This document shows positions 8,162 to 16,737 of a stretch of DNA of 47,511 bases, one piece after another. Under the pieces are notes generated by a model. It had not been told where the DNA came from, searched no databases, and saw only the letters and a list, made by a program, of their open reading frames with translations. The stretch is from Caballeronia glathei (GTDB lineage: Bacteria > Pseudomonadota > Gammaproteobacteria > Burkholderiales > Burkholderiaceae), in the NCBI RefSeq assembly GCF_000698595.1, contig NZ_JFHC01000064.1, positions 1-47,511 of the forward strand. Reading direction: 5' to 3'. Within the stretch, counting starts at the first letter, position 1; the number at the start of each line of letters is the position of its first letter. The position numbers and the translations under genes are program-made.

Positions 8162-8974
8162 CTAGGTCTTCGCGAGCGCGCGCAACGCATCGGCGGTGGC
8201 TGCGTCGGCGGGAAAAAATGCCTCGATCGCGAGTTCCGAAAGCGTGATATCGACCGGTGTGCCGAACACCGTCGTCGTGCTGAAGAACGACAGCACGCCC
8301 GCTGGCGTGCGCAGCTGAAACGGCACGACCACCGCATCGGCTTCACCGTGCGATACCGACACTGCACCGTCGGGCGCCGGATACGCCTCGAGTTCGGTGA
8401 AGAGCGCGGCAAGTGTCGCATCGCCCGAGACTTCGGCCTGCCGCTTCACGCGCGCAAGCAGATGCGCGCGCCACTCGTGCCAGTTGACGATCGCCGGCGC
8501 GAGCCCCTTCGGATGCAGCGAAAGACGCAGCACGTTCACCGGCCCCGCGAGCAGCGACGGATCGGCAAGCGCGACGAGCGGCGCGATCGCGGCGTTGGCG
8601 GCAACCATCGTCCAGTGCCGATCGACGGCGAGCGCCGGATATGGCTCGTGCCCCTTCAGCACCAGCTCCACAGCGCGGCGCGCGGCCGACAGCTGCGGAT
8701 CGGCGAGGCGGCGCTCGCGATAAAGCGGCGCGTAGCCCGCCGCGACGAGCAGCGTATTGCGCTCGCGCAACGGCACGTCGAGCTGCTCGGCCAGCCGCAT
8801 CAGCATCTCCCGGCTCGGCACCGAGCGGCCCGATTCGACGAAGCTCAGATGGCGCGTCGATACGTCGGCCTCGCCCGCAAGGTCGAGCTGGCTCATTCTT
8901 CTTCGCTGCCGCCATTCGCGCAGCAATGCGCCGACGGGCGCGAGCGGCGCGGCGTGTGAAAGGGTCGGGCTCAT
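8162..8974 (-). CDS. XRE-type helix-turn-helix regulator with MmyB-like ligand-binding domain
   Basis: A 270-residue regulator. Residues 10-70 form an XRE helix-turn-helix (MSQLDLAGEADVSTRHLSF, ESGRSVPSREML). The rest matches the MmyB-like ligand-binding region, with the family phrases ERNTLLVAAGYAP, ALAVDRHW and NVLRLSLHP. Such proteins usually repress a divergent oxidoreductase gene and themselves. A 19-bp palindrome lies just upstream of the start. The divergent neighbour is missing here: prophage sequence begins almost at once. ATG at 8974 or 8986 are both possible starts; longer extensions have no family match. Confidence 0.82.
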   Translation of the reverse strand: MSPTLSHAAPLAPVGALLREWRQRRRMSQLDLAGEADVSTRHLSFVESGRSVPSREMLMRLAEQLDVPLRERNTLLVAAGYAPLYRERRLADPQLSAARRAVELVLKGHEPYPALAVDRHWTMVAANAAIAPLVALADPSLLAGPVNVLRLSLHPKGLAPAIVNWHEWRAHLLARVKRQAEVSGDATLAALFTELEAYPAPDGAVSVSHGEADAVVVPFQLRTPAGVLSFFSTTTVFGTPVDITLSELAIEAFFPADAATADALRALAKT

Positions 8975-9009
8975 GCCGCCGATCATAGTCGAAGCGCGCG
9001 CCCGCTTTC

Positions 9010-9028
9010 CATTACCTCGCAGGTAATG
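9010..9028. promoter_or_regulatory. Palindromic operator candidate of the MmyB-type regulator
   Basis: CATTACCT-CGC-AGGTAATG is a perfect 8-bp inverted repeat with a 3-bp spacer, located 36 bp upstream of the regulator's start. The position suggests autoregulation. Confidence 0.65.
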
Positions 9029-9162
9029 CTGTAAAAACGCCATTTTTCGCAATCGAATCAAACGGTTATGCGCGTTTTGGCGCCCCTGTTTGGGTGCCAT
9101 AAATGCACAATGCTGCACTAGCAAAATCAAAGACTTACAACGCCATTCCAGACGCTTAGTTT

Positions 9163-9190
9163 TTGAGCAAACGCGGACTTGCGTTAGAAT
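9163..9190 (+). promoter_or_regulatory. Sigma-70-like promoter of the acyltransferase gene
   Basis: TTGAGC (9163-9168) and TAGAAT (9185-9190) are separated by 16 bp, about 50 bp upstream of the acyltransferase ATG. The gene thus seems to have its own promoter, suited to expression in the lysogen. Confidence 0.55.
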
Positions 9191-9239
9191 CCGTCCGACG
9201 AAAGTAACAAGCGGAAAGACTTCGAGAGAGACGGTAAAA

Positions 9240-10247
9240 ATGACGAAGACGCGGCTGGACGGACTTCAGAGCCTGAGAGGAATTGCGGCGCTCGCGGTGC
9301 TGGTCCAACACATCAACTTCTACGTGTGCTCAGCCAAGCAGGTGGACTATCACCACTCCTTGCCTATCGATCTCGGTAGCATTGGCGTGGAAATCTTCTT
9401 CGTGATTTCGGGCTTCGTCATGGCAGGCTGCATGTCCCAGGGGAAGGCGTTCATCTGGAACCGCGCGCTGCGTATCTATCCGGGGTTCTGGCTCGCGATC
9501 GTCGTTTCATTTTGTCTGGTCGGCTGGTGGTTCCCGATCTGGAAATTCGACTGGTTCTCGACGTCGCTCCTGCCGACGACGAGCCTCAACGCTAGTTACA
9601 TGATCCCCTACTGGACGCTAGTCTATGAGATGGCGTTCTATCTGGTCACATACGCGATTGTTCTGATGGGCGCGCGGCACGCGACGAGCGTCTGCCTGAT
9701 GTGGCTGATGGCGATTCTGCTGGTCAGTCAGTACGTGGACATCGACGTCGCGCAGCCGGGCGCGATGGTGTTATTCTCGAAGGTCGATGTGTTCTTCATC
9801 GCTGGGATGCTCGCCGCGTTGAACCGAGATGTTCTGCTTCGGTTGCCGCTGCTGCCGGCCGCTCTGGGCGCGATGTTCCTGTGGGTCGTCGGCGATGCGT
9901 TCGGGCGCATCTCAATGATGGCGCACGACATGACTCTCGCCGCGTCGTTCGCGCTGCTCGTCGTGCTGTGCGCGCCGCGGTTGAGCATCAAGCCGCTCGT
10001 CTGGTTCGGCGATATGTCGTTTGGCGTCTATCTGGTGCACGTGCCGTTTGCCATGCTGGCGATCCACGTCGTGACGGGCGCGCACCCGGAGATCGGACTG
10101 GGCCCGCTATGGGCGATCACGTTCGCGGCAGCTTTCGTCGGGGCAATGGCTTTCGGGATGGTCGAGCACCGGATGTATCTGGTGCTGAAGAAGGCGGCAC
10201 GAGTGCGCCGCCATGCTGCCGTTATCGAACCCGTCGCGCGCGGATAA
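9240..10247 (+). CDS. Acyltransferase 3 family protein, probable O-antigen acetylase (lysogenic conversion)
   Basis: A 335-residue inner-membrane protein with about ten hydrophobic segments. It has the acyltransferase-3 signatures: SLRGIAALAVLVQHINFY at the N-terminus with the catalytic-type His, GVEIFFVISGFVMA, and NRALRIYPGFWLA. These enzymes move acetyl or other acyl groups onto surface polysaccharides. It sits at the extreme left of the prophage, reads against the late genes and has its own promoter, which is typical of serotype-conversion genes that alter O-antigen and block superinfection. Substrate is not known. The ATG at 9240 follows a GAGAGAGACGG region. Confidence 0.85.
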   Translation: MTKTRLDGLQSLRGIAALAVLVQHINFYVCSAKQVDYHHSLPIDLGSIGVEIFFVISGFVMAGCMSQGKAFIWNRALRIYPGFWLAIVVSFCLVGWWFPIWKFDWFSTSLLPTTSLNASYMIPYWTLVYEMAFYLVTYAIVLMGARHATSVCLMWLMAILLVSQYVDIDVAQPGAMVLFSKVDVFFIAGMLAALNRDVLLRLPLLPAALGAMFLWVVGDAFGRISMMAHDMTLAASFALLVVLCAPRLSIKPLVWFGDMSFGVYLVHVPFAMLAIHVVTGAHPEIGLGPLWAITFAAAFVGAMAFGMVEHRMYLVLKKAARVRRHAAVIEPVARG

Positions 10248-11208
10248 AACCGTTCACGGTCGACGTGCCACCAGTGAATGTCGACTGCGCCACGCAAAAG
10301 GTCGTCGTCGGGCTCGCGAGACTTACACGCACGGTCGGGGCGATCATGACTTGCGCGGCCCCGGACGGGAAGCTGCTGGCAAACTGCACGAACCCGCCGA
10401 TATTCGGACCCGGCAGCGTGGCCGATGCCGTGGTGACGCCCGCCGCGATGATTGAAGGTATCGTCCCTACAGCCGGGACGAACGTCACCACACACGACAC
10501 ATCCCAATCGCCGGCCGGTAGATTCGTGATACTCGTTGCGTTCGCCGCCGTCGCGCTAGTTAGCGAAGTGCCGGCGGTCGAGTTCGTCTGATACTCCCCC
10601 CAACTCCCCGCGGTCGCGTTGTTGTTCGTCGTGGTGCCCGCGATGCCGGCTGTCGAGACGGGCGTTATAGCGCCGGTCGCCATCGTGAGGCCGCCGGTGA
10701 TTCCCACCCCGCCGGTTGTCACCGTTACCGAAGTGAAGCGCCCGGTGCTGGCTGCACTAGCACCGATAGCCGTGTTATCGATCGTACCGCCGCCGATAGT
10801 CGCTGACGGCGTGCTGATCGATGAAAATGCCCCGGTGCTCGACGAGACGGAGCCGATCGGACCGGGCGACGAAAACGTGGCGCCTCCCAGGGTGATAGCG
10901 TTGATGGTGGCGTTGCAGCCGAATCCAGATCCGGCGGTGTAGTTCAGAGCCGAAGAAGCGCCCAAGCAGTTCGGAACCGAAACGGCGCCCGGGACCGCGG
11001 CCGCGCCGGTCGAGTTGCCGAGCACCGTGTTACCAGCGATGGGGGCGAGGGTTGATACTCCCCACGCCGGCGCCGTCGTCGGTCCGGTCGAGACGATCGA
11101 CTGCCCTGCTGTCGAACCGGCCGGGTTGAGCAACTGGATCGGGTTCAGCGTGGCGCCGAAAGACAGCGCGGAGAATAGCGCGAGCGCGCCGGCGATGATC
11201 TTCTTCAT
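10222..11208 (-). CDS. Secreted Gly/Ser/Thr-rich protein with fibre-like C-terminal domain
   Basis: A 328-residue protein. It begins with a signal-peptide-like segment (MKKIIAGALALFSALSFGA). The middle is low-complexity, rich in Gly, Ser, Thr and Ala, with repeats such as SSSTGAFSSISTPSATIGG like phage fibre shafts. The last 130 residues resemble a domain found in tail-fibre-type proteins (GEYQTNSTAGTSLTSATAAN, LPAGDWDVSCVVTF). Its ATG overlaps the stop of the 3TM holin gene, so it is the last gene of the lysis operon. A signal peptide on a fibre-like protein is odd. It could be a surface or secreted lysogenic protein rather than a virion part. Function unknown. Confidence 0.65.
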   Translation of the reverse strand: MKKIIAGALALFSALSFGATLNPIQLLNPAGSTAGQSIVSTGPTTAPAWGVSTLAPIAGNTVLGNSTGAAAVPGAVSVPNCLGASSALNYTAGSGFGCNATINAITLGGATFSSPGPIGSVSSSTGAFSSISTPSATIGGGTIDNTAIGASAASTGRFTSVTVTTGGVGITGGLTMATGAITPVSTAGIAGTTTNNNATAGSWGEYQTNSTAGTSLTSATAANATSITNLPAGDWDVSCVVTFVPAVGTIPSIIAAGVTTASATLPGPNIGGFVQFASSFPSGAAQVMIAPTVRVSLASPTTTFCVAQSTFTGGTSTVNGFIRARRVR

Positions 11209-11615
11209 TTTGCAGCTACCCCTTTTGTCTTTTCGAAGGTGCGAAGCGTCCCGAGGCCGAGAAGGCCGAACAGAAGCGGCATCATTTCGGATAGGTCGGC
11301 GGGCGAGATGTTGACCGGATGGCCGGCGAAGATGAGCGCGAACTTCGCGACCGGGAGGCCGATCCAGTTCCACGCGCAGCCGGCGCCACACACCCACCCG
11401 ATGAACGGGCGCCATCCCGAGACGAAGACGCTCGCGTTCGACGCTTCGGTCTTGTTGATCTCCATCTGCCCGGTGATCTGCGCGAGCTCGCCGGTCTGCT
11501 GAAGCTTGAAGAATTCGAGCTTTGCCTGTGCGGCTTGCGCGGGATCGGGCCATACGCGGTCGATGACCTGACCGACGACGTTCGTTATTGCGGTGACTGG
11601 ATCGAATGCAGCCAT
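11205..11615 (-). CDS. 3TM-type phage holin
   Basis: A 136-residue protein resembling the Holin_3TM (GTA-type holin) family. An amphipathic N-terminal part (DPAQAAQAKLEFFKLQQTGELA) is followed by the family phrase SGWRPFIGWVCGAGCAWNWIG and two more hydrophobic stretches. It would form lesions in the inner membrane to release endolysin or collapse the membrane potential. It lies one base after the endolysin stop and overlaps the next gene. A second small membrane protein upstream of the endolysin may be the true holin or antiholin, giving a two-component system. Confidence 0.75.
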   Translation of the reverse strand: MAAFDPVTAITNVVGQVIDRVWPDPAQAAQAKLEFFKLQQTGELAQITGQMEINKTEASNASVFVSGWRPFIGWVCGAGCAWNWIGLPVAKFALIFAGHPVNISPADLSEMMPLLFGLLGLGTLRTFEKTKGVAAK

Positions 11616-11616
11616 G

Positions 11617-12063
11617 TCATTGCCCCTTACGCATCATGTCGGCAAGACGGATTGCCCTGCCCTTCACCTGAGACGCCCACGCGGAATTGAGCATCCCGCG
11701 GGCTGCGTCGTCGTATTTGCCCTGGCGCATGGCGCCCAGCGTGTTTCTGAACCCGAGCAGCTTCGTGATTCCGAGGTTGAACCCCATGTTGGCAAGCACG
11801 CGCTGACGGACGTCGTTCAGATCGACCCACCACGGAAGGTTGCGGTCGAGATCTTCAAACACGTTCCGAATGTCATCGGTCAGGAGGACGTCGACCTGTT
11901 CGTCTGTCAGCGGATACGACCACCCGGCAGGCAGCGGAATCGCTTGCAGGTTGTGCCCGACGCCAACCGTCAGAATTCCCTTCGTATCCTTGTACGGTTT
12001 GTACTCGACGCCCTCGTCGCGCCGTAGCTCGGCGATCAGAAGGCGCAGATTGTCGTCAGTCAT
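11617..12063 (-). CDS. Endolysin, T4-lysozyme-like (GH24)
   Basis: A 148-residue lysozyme. The GH24 catalytic triad is present at E17, D26 and T32 (RDEGVEYKPYKDTKGILTVG), with the same spacing as E11-D20-T26 of T4 lysozyme, and the GxGHN motif follows. It cuts the β-1,4 bond of peptidoglycan. There is no signal peptide or SAR helix, so it should depend on a holin for release. The ATG overlaps the end of the upstream small holin gene by 8 bases, which rules out the longer frame. Confidence 0.88.
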   Translation of the reverse strand: MTDDNLRLLIAELRRDEGVEYKPYKDTKGILTVGVGHNLQAIPLPAGWSYPLTDEQVDVLLTDDIRNVFEDLDRNLPWWVDLNDVRQRVLANMGFNLGITKLLGFRNTLGAMRQGKYDDAARGMLNSAWASQVKGRAIRLADMMRKGQ

Positions 12064-12229
12064 TTCCCTTGCGCCCCTTGTTCTTGATGAGGTAGAACGC
12101 CTGCAAAACGATGTAGGCGATCGTGAACAACGCCACATACCAATTGATGTCGTGGCTCGTGAACCAGAGCCAATAATTCGCCCCCAATGGAGGCACCGCC
12201 TTTGCGACACTCGATGCGACGTCGTTCAT
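12056..12229 (-). CDS. Small membrane protein, probable holin or antiholin
   Basis: A 57-residue protein with one clear transmembrane segment (YVALFTIAYIVLQAFYLI) and a basic C-terminal tail (KNKGRKGND). Size, single helix, charged tail and position directly before the endolysin with an 8-base overlap fit a class III-type holin or an antiholin partner of the 3TM protein. An in-frame ATG two codons upstream (12235) is an alternative start, and dual starts are a known holin timing device. Confidence 0.68.
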   Translation of the reverse strand: MNDVASSVAKAVPPLGANYWLWFTSHDINWYVALFTIAYIVLQAFYLIKNKGRKGND

Positions 12230-12271
12230 TTCCATTCCCCGAAGAAAGCGGCCTCTTTGGGCCGCTATGTG

Positions 12272-12556
12272 TTACACAATGGCGCCGATCTGCGACGTGT
12301 CTTGAGGCTGTGCACGAAACGCAGCCTGTTCCGCAGCGGCGGCTTCACGCACCGCGGCCGTCAGCGGGCTCGGTTCGCGCTGCTGTTCCGCGGGCGCAGC
12401 AGCCTTCTGCTTTTGCTCAAGCATCTGAAGCGTTTCGAGCGCGCCATACAAACCGAAGAGCTTGTTTTCTTCGTCGTCACGAGCTTTCGAAAGGTCGAAT
12501 AGCTTGGCCTTCGATTGCGCGATTTGCGTGTTGATGTATTCGATGTCTTTGTTCAT
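12272..12556 (-). CDS. Small coiled-coil protein upstream of the lysis genes
   Basis: A 94-residue soluble protein, strongly helical (NTQIAQSKAKLFDLSKARDD, LYGALETLQMLEQKQKAA), followed by an Ala/Gln/Pro-rich tail. It starts two bases after the tailspike gene stop. No signal peptide or lipobox, so it is not a recognisable spanin. Function unknown; it could be a chaperone or a structural accessory of the tailspike. Confidence 0.6.
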   Translation of the reverse strand: MNKDIEYINTQIAQSKAKLFDLSKARDDEENKLFGLYGALETLQMLEQKQKAAAPAEQQREPSPLTAAVREAAAAEQAAFRAQPQDTSQIGAIV

Positions 12557-12558
12557 GG

Positions 12559-14106
12559 TTAGCCTGCGATCCACACGCCGGTTGATAGGTTGAGGTGAAC
12601 TGCGCGAGTCGACGGGCTCGACCAGATTTCGAGGAAGCCGGACGTCGGGTTGAACTGCATGAAACCGAAGTTGCCGAAGCCAAGACGCTGATCGCGCATA
12701 TGGATCGCGCATTGATTCGCGCCAGATCCGTACGCGGCATTGATCTGAGCGCCCACGTCGAGCCCGATGCCGCCGGGGGTAATCCCGGTCCCGTCCGTCG
12801 AGGCGCCGTACTTGAAATTGATGAGCGTCGGCGGCTGCGCCTGGATGTCGATCCCGATGTGATCGATCGAGAACGTCTTCATGTAGATGCCGACGTGCCA
12901 CTGATTGGCGATGCTGCCGCTTGCGATGCCGTGCGCGAACGAGTTCTTGTTCTGCCCGAACGAGATGTTCCACATGCCGGCAGAGAACGGCGCGGTCGTC
13001 GGGAACGCGTCGTTGTAGGCGTAATCGGCATTAGTGAAGTTGAACGTGTCGACCTCAATCGCCGTCATCGTGACATTCGGCGACTGCCCTAAGACCTCCG
13101 AATAAAGGCCCCAAACCGCGCCCTTCGTGATTCCGTGAGCCGACGCAGCCAAGGCGACAGACTGAGCGGTGCCCGTCGTCGACTGGTCCTCAAGGTAGAA
13201 GTAGCCGCCATACAGCCAGCCGGTTCCGCCCGGCAGCCGCTTGTGCGTCACGTAGAGCGACGAGATCAGGTGCGCTGGATCGTCACCGACAACAGACTTG
13301 TCCACGCGCTGGATGTACGCCGTCGACGTCACGCCGTCAGTCGTCGGGTTGGCGTTCGTGCCGTGCCAGATGCTGAGGCGTTTCCCGACATTCGGCGTCG
13401 AGTTGAACCCCATCGTTGCGGCTTGATACGGAATCGTTCCAGTCCCGAGCAGTTCAACCTCTTGCGCGAAGTTCCATGCGATCGTCCCGAGCCCGGCCGT
13501 AACCGTGCTGTTCACGACGGACGAGGCAGGGACGAAGATTTCCCACGTCTCGCCAGCAGGAACGGCATTCGATGCCGCCTGGAACGCCAACGAATCGTCC
13601 GTCACGCCATCGCAGCGCGCGCCGAAGTCACGAATGCTGCGCACGTCATTGACGCGGTTGAATAGATGGGAGCCGGTCGCGATCGAGGCGTCCGTTACCG
13701 CGCCATCGCTCGGGGTCACGACGAGTCGAGATGCCCCGCCGCGGACATAAACCTTTTCCACGCCGACAGGAATCGGAGAGGTGAAGGACAAGCCATGCCC
13801 GATCAGATCGTACTGATCCGGTCCCTGATACGACGCATCGAAGAAGACCTCGATGTTGTTGACCGAGTTGTACAGGTTCGCCAGCGTCAAAGCGAGCGAA
13901 ACGCCGGGCGTGAAGTCCGCGCCAGCAACAAAGATTTCCGTCGCCGGGCTGATAGCCAACAACGCGATTTCTTCCTGCGTGATGTACCGATCGTCCAAGA
14001 CGGATATCGGCAGCGCGCGCGTTACGCCATTTGCGTTCTGCCAAATCGGCAGCTTATCGCCCGAGCTTACGGACGACGTTACGCACAAATCCCCGATGGT
14101 CGACAT
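12559..14106 (-). CDS. Tailspike / tail fibre protein with pectate-lyase-type fold
   Basis: A 515-residue protein. The first 40 residues (MSTIGDLC ... DKLPIWQNANG) match the 70-residue tail-region protein at 31697, suggesting a virion-attachment module. Around residue 150 is the phrase VRSIRDFGARCDGVTDDSLA, typical of the start of β-helix tailspike domains that bind or cut surface polysaccharide. The C-terminal part is β-rich without repeats I recognise. It would mediate host adsorption; enzymatic activity cannot be told from the sequence. Confidence 0.8.
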   Translation of the reverse strand: MSTIGDLCVTSSVSSGDKLPIWQNANGVTRALPISVLDDRYITQEEIALLAISPATEIFVAGADFTPGVSLALTLANLYNSVNNIEVFFDASYQGPDQYDLIGHGLSFTSPIPVGVEKVYVRGGASRLVVTPSDGAVTDASIATGSHLFNRVNDVRSIRDFGARCDGVTDDSLAFQAASNAVPAGETWEIFVPASSVVNSTVTAGLGTIAWNFAQEVELLGTGTIPYQAATMGFNSTPNVGKRLSIWHGTNANPTTDGVTSTAYIQRVDKSVVGDDPAHLISSLYVTHKRLPGGTGWLYGGYFYLEDQSTTGTAQSVALAASAHGITKGAVWGLYSEVLGQSPNVTMTAIEVDTFNFTNADYAYNDAFPTTAPFSAGMWNISFGQNKNSFAHGIASGSIANQWHVGIYMKTFSIDHIGIDIQAQPPTLINFKYGASTDGTGITPGGIGLDVGAQINAAYGSGANQCAIHMRDQRLGFGNFGFMQFNPTSGFLEIWSSPSTRAVHLNLSTGVWIAG

Positions 14107-14109
14107 CTC

Positions 14110-14316
14110 TTATCCTTGAACGATTGGCTCTGCGATCGAGCCGTACTTGCCGGCGATCAGATCGGCGTGGATCTCGCGGCCGTACGGCATGCAATCCTTG
14201 TCCGACGCGTTGAACTTGACCGGTTCATCGCCGAGCGACGGAAACACAATGTCGACCGTGACCATCGAGTGCGCCGCGTCGGTCCATACCGGATTTGCGA
14301 TCGAGTGATATTCCAT
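14110..14316 (-). CDS. Small hypothetical protein between the two tail fibre genes
   Basis: A 68-residue protein (MEYHSIANPVWTDAAHSM...) lying directly after the tail fibre stop, with no spacer. Its β-rich composition and position between two adsorption proteins suggest a tail-associated role. I do not recognise a family. Confidence 0.6.
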   Translation of the reverse strand: MEYHSIANPVWTDAAHSMVTVDIVFPSLGDEPVKFNASDKDCMPYGREIHADLIAGKYGSIAEPIVQG

Positions 14317-15366
14317 TTATGCAGTCCTCACCCAGAGAAATACGGCGTTCGCGCCAGTGCCGGGGGAAACCCACGTGCCAGGAAGAACGGGATTGGGGGC
14401 GATGTTGTTACCGAGCGCAACGGCACCGATGCCGTTAGCCAATTGGTTGGCCGCGATGAAGCTCTGATACGTGGCAGTCGTGAGAGCCAACGAGCCATTT
14501 ACAAGAAGAGGTGCGTTCGGCAAAGCGTACGTGTCGCCAACCGAGTCCCACAGAATCGAACGAGTACCGATGTTGTTCAACTCGACTACGGAATTCATCG
14601 CAATCAGGTTGTGCGTCGCCTTGATGTCGCCGGTCGCTTGAATGCCATCCGTCGTTACCAGACCGCCAGTCGTCGTGATGGTCGCTCGGCCCGTCTCAAC
14701 GGAGTTGTCTGCATTGACGACGCGGATCACAATGCCGCCGGTACTAATACCCCTGTTGTTCGTTATAAATGCAGACCCATCGCCGGCGGCGTTCCAGCCA
14801 ATCCATAACCCCTGCGTTGACGGGTTGCTATTACCCGTCACCTTCACCCAATTCGCGTTCACATCCTGCAAATTGAGGTGATACCGGCCCCCGTCATTTC
14901 CGACTACGACGAACGGGAAGTTTTCCGGCGACGTGTTGTCAGTAGGAACGTACGTGTACATTCCTACGTCCGTCATCCAGACTTGGTTCGTCGAGTTCTT
15001 GTCGCGCGCACGAAGCTCGGCCGCATTCGCGACGCTCTGCACGCTGCTCGACCCGATCGCCATGACGATAGGGTCCGTCTCGTTCAGCGACGCGTAGACG
15101 AGCCGCCTCGCAGCGTCAAGGATCGTGATCGAATAGGGGATTTCAACAAACAGATGGATCAGCGAACCCGCAGCCGTTGCGTGGCCGTGCGTGGTCCTGA
15201 TCGGCTGAGCGACAACGACGCTACCGGCGATGTCGGACGTGACGACAGCCGGGTATGCGACGGGATCGAGCCCGGCTTGACCGATATAGATGAACCCGGA
15301 TTCGAGGGGTGACCCGTAGAGATCCGTGAAGAAAGGAAGCGCACGCGCCTCGCTTGTGGCTGCCAT
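14317..15366 (-). CDS. Tail fibre/tailspike protein with P22-type head-binding domain
   Basis: A 349-residue protein. The N-terminal 110 residues resemble the P22 tailspike head-binding domain: PFFTDLYGSPLESGFIYIGQ, DPVAYPAVV, then AQPIRTTHGHA and a LFVEIPYSITILDA stretch. This domain docks on the tail hub (gp4/gp10). The rest is β-rich and ends NAVFLWVRTA, unlike the P22 receptor-binding part, so the distal specificity has been exchanged. Two adsorption proteins in series (this and the protein at 12559) imply a branched arrangement. Confidence 0.8.
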   Translation of the reverse strand: MAATSEARALPFFTDLYGSPLESGFIYIGQAGLDPVAYPAVVTSDIAGSVVVAQPIRTTHGHATAAGSLIHLFVEIPYSITILDAARRLVYASLNETDPIVMAIGSSSVQSVANAAELRARDKNSTNQVWMTDVGMYTYVPTDNTSPENFPFVVVGNDGGRYHLNLQDVNANWVKVTGNSNPSTQGLWIGWNAAGDGSAFITNNRGISTGGIVIRVVNADNSVETGRATITTTGGLVTTDGIQATGDIKATHNLIAMNSVVELNNIGTRSILWDSVGDTYALPNAPLLVNGSLALTTATYQSFIAANQLANGIGAVALGNNIAPNPVLPGTWVSPGTGANAVFLWVRTA

Positions 15367-15390
15367 AGCATTCTCCCAAAGGTAAGCGGA

Positions 15391-15406
15391 GCGCCCCGAA
15401 GGGCGC
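15391..15406 (-). other. Intergenic hairpin after the coat protein gene
   Basis: GCGCCC (15391-15396) pairs with GGGCGC (15401-15406) around a CGAA loop in the 54-bp gap between coat and tail fibre genes. It has no T-run, so it may act as an mRNA stabiliser or partial attenuator rather than a full terminator. Confidence 0.45.
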
Positions 15407-15420
15407 CCGGAATACGTTGC

Positions 15421-16737
15421 TTACGTTTGGTTGAAGAGCATGATCCCGCACATCTCGGGATTCGTGACACTTACGCCGTAAAAAGCGTCGACGCGATACA
15501 GCGACTTGTAGTTCTCGATGTGGGCCTGCTTCGCCATCACGATCTCGATACCCTGGTCGGTCGTACCGCGCATCACGGCCATGCCCTGGTCGGACGGAAC
15601 TGCCAGACGGCCCGGCAGGATTTCGACCGATTCCTTCTTCCAGAAGCAATTCACGCCGGTCGTGACCGTGTTGAGCCACGTGATCGCAGCGCCCGCAGCC
15701 GGCGTCGCGGTACAGTTCTTGTACGCGAGTTCCGCATCGGTTGCGCCCTGACCCGAGATGATCGCCGGGGTGATCGTGATCGTGCCCGTGCCACCTGCGC
15801 CCGAGACGATGCCGACGACGCGGAAGGTCTTGAGTTGGCCGGTGTCGATCTTCGTGATCGGATGGACGTTGTTCACGCCCGCGATCGTGAAGGCGTCGCC
15901 TACCTTGACCGTGCCGGACGTGACCGTGATCGCGAGAGCTTGCAGGCGGTTGTCGACGTTCGACTGAAGCGGGCCGGTCGGGCTCGCTGCGAGCGCCTTC
16001 GGCGTGGTGAACTGGTTTGCACCGTTGACCGTGACCGTCACGCCGGCCGCAGCCGTCAGACGCGCGAGGTAGTCTGCCTTCAGCACGCGCTCGAAGCCTG
16101 CCACTTGACGGCCAACCGTTGCCATTTCGTAGGCGTTGGCAGCCTTCTGGCCTTCCACGACGTACGCACGCGAAGCCAAGTTGCCGGCCATTGCGTTGTA
16201 GTCGCGCGAACCGAAGACCGAGTAGCGGCCGTCGTAGTCGATGCCCTGCTCGTTCATCAGCGAATCAGCTTGTGCCAGATCGTCGAAGCCGGTCGCGGCG
16301 ACCGTGCGCTTCACGACCAGCGAGCCGAGCGTCGAAACAGCGTTCACCACATCGACGTTGATGTCCGACGCGATTTTCTGCTTCGCAGCCGTGCCGAGGC
16401 GGTTTTCTTGCAGCGCGTCGCGCAGTTCGGTTGCGTCCATCACCCACGGCGAGCTGCGGATCGTGTCGATCGCGGCCGGGATGGTCAACTGCGTCTTGCC
16501 GACGAAGTTTGCGGTCTGGTCGAGGCCCGAGAACGAACGGGCGATGTACGGCATCGGGCGGCGGATGATGTCGCCGGCACGAGCCATCATGGTCTGATCG
16601 TTCGAGAATACGGTGACGGCCTTCGACATGACCAACTGGTCATTGAAGCCTTCGAGGAGGTTTTCGAACGCGATGCGCTCTTCTTTCGAGAACGAGTTTG
16701 CGGTCGACAAAAAGGGGGCTGCCGGGGGGTTGGCCAT
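15421..16737 (-). CDS. Major capsid protein, P22 coat protein family
   Basis: A 438-residue protein of the P22 gp5-type HK97-fold family, close to the P22 length of 430. N-terminal features SNDQTMMARAGDIIRRPMPY and LPSDQ-type phrases near the C-terminus (AVPSDQGMAVMRGTTDQG, AKQAHIENYKSLYRVDAFYG) are typical. The middle 220-340 holds a β-rich insertion (TVTSGTVKVGDAFTIAGVN), equivalent to the I-domain of P22 coat. It follows the scaffold gene, with a truncated endonuclease between, and appears to have its own promoter. Confidence 0.9.
   Translation of the reverse strand: MANPPAAPFLSTANSFSKEERIAFENLLEGFNDQLVMSKAVTVFSNDQTMMARAGDIIRRPMPYIARSFSGLDQTANFVGKTQLTIPAAIDTIRSSPWVMDATELRDALQENRLGTAAKQKIASDINVDVVNAVSTLGSLVVKRTVAATGFDDLAQADSLMNEQGIDYDGRYSVFGSRDYNAMAGNLASRAYVVEGQKAANAYEMATVGRQVAGFERVLKADYLARLTAAAGVTVTVNGANQFTTPKALAASPTGPLQSNVDNRLQALAITVTSGTVKVGDAFTIAGVNNVHPITKIDTGQLKTFRVVGIVSGAGGTGTITITPAIISGQGATDAELAYKNCTATPAAGAAITWLNTVTTGVNCFWKKESVEILPGRLAVPSDQGMAVMRGTTDQGIEIVMAKQAHIENYKSLYRVDAFYGVSVTNPEMCGIMLFNQT

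Noticed and set aside
9010..9240. Looked for a tRNA gene or clear attL core at the left prophage boundary
   Set aside because: No tRNA fold and no partner sequence available, since the right end of the prophage is outside the window; boundary left approximate.
12272..12556. Coiled-coil protein upstream of the lysis genes as an Rz-type spanin
   Set aside because: No N-terminal membrane anchor, signal peptide or lipobox.
15391..15406. Hairpin after the coat gene as a terminator
   Set aside because: Strong stem but no T-run on either side; kept only as an intergenic hairpin.
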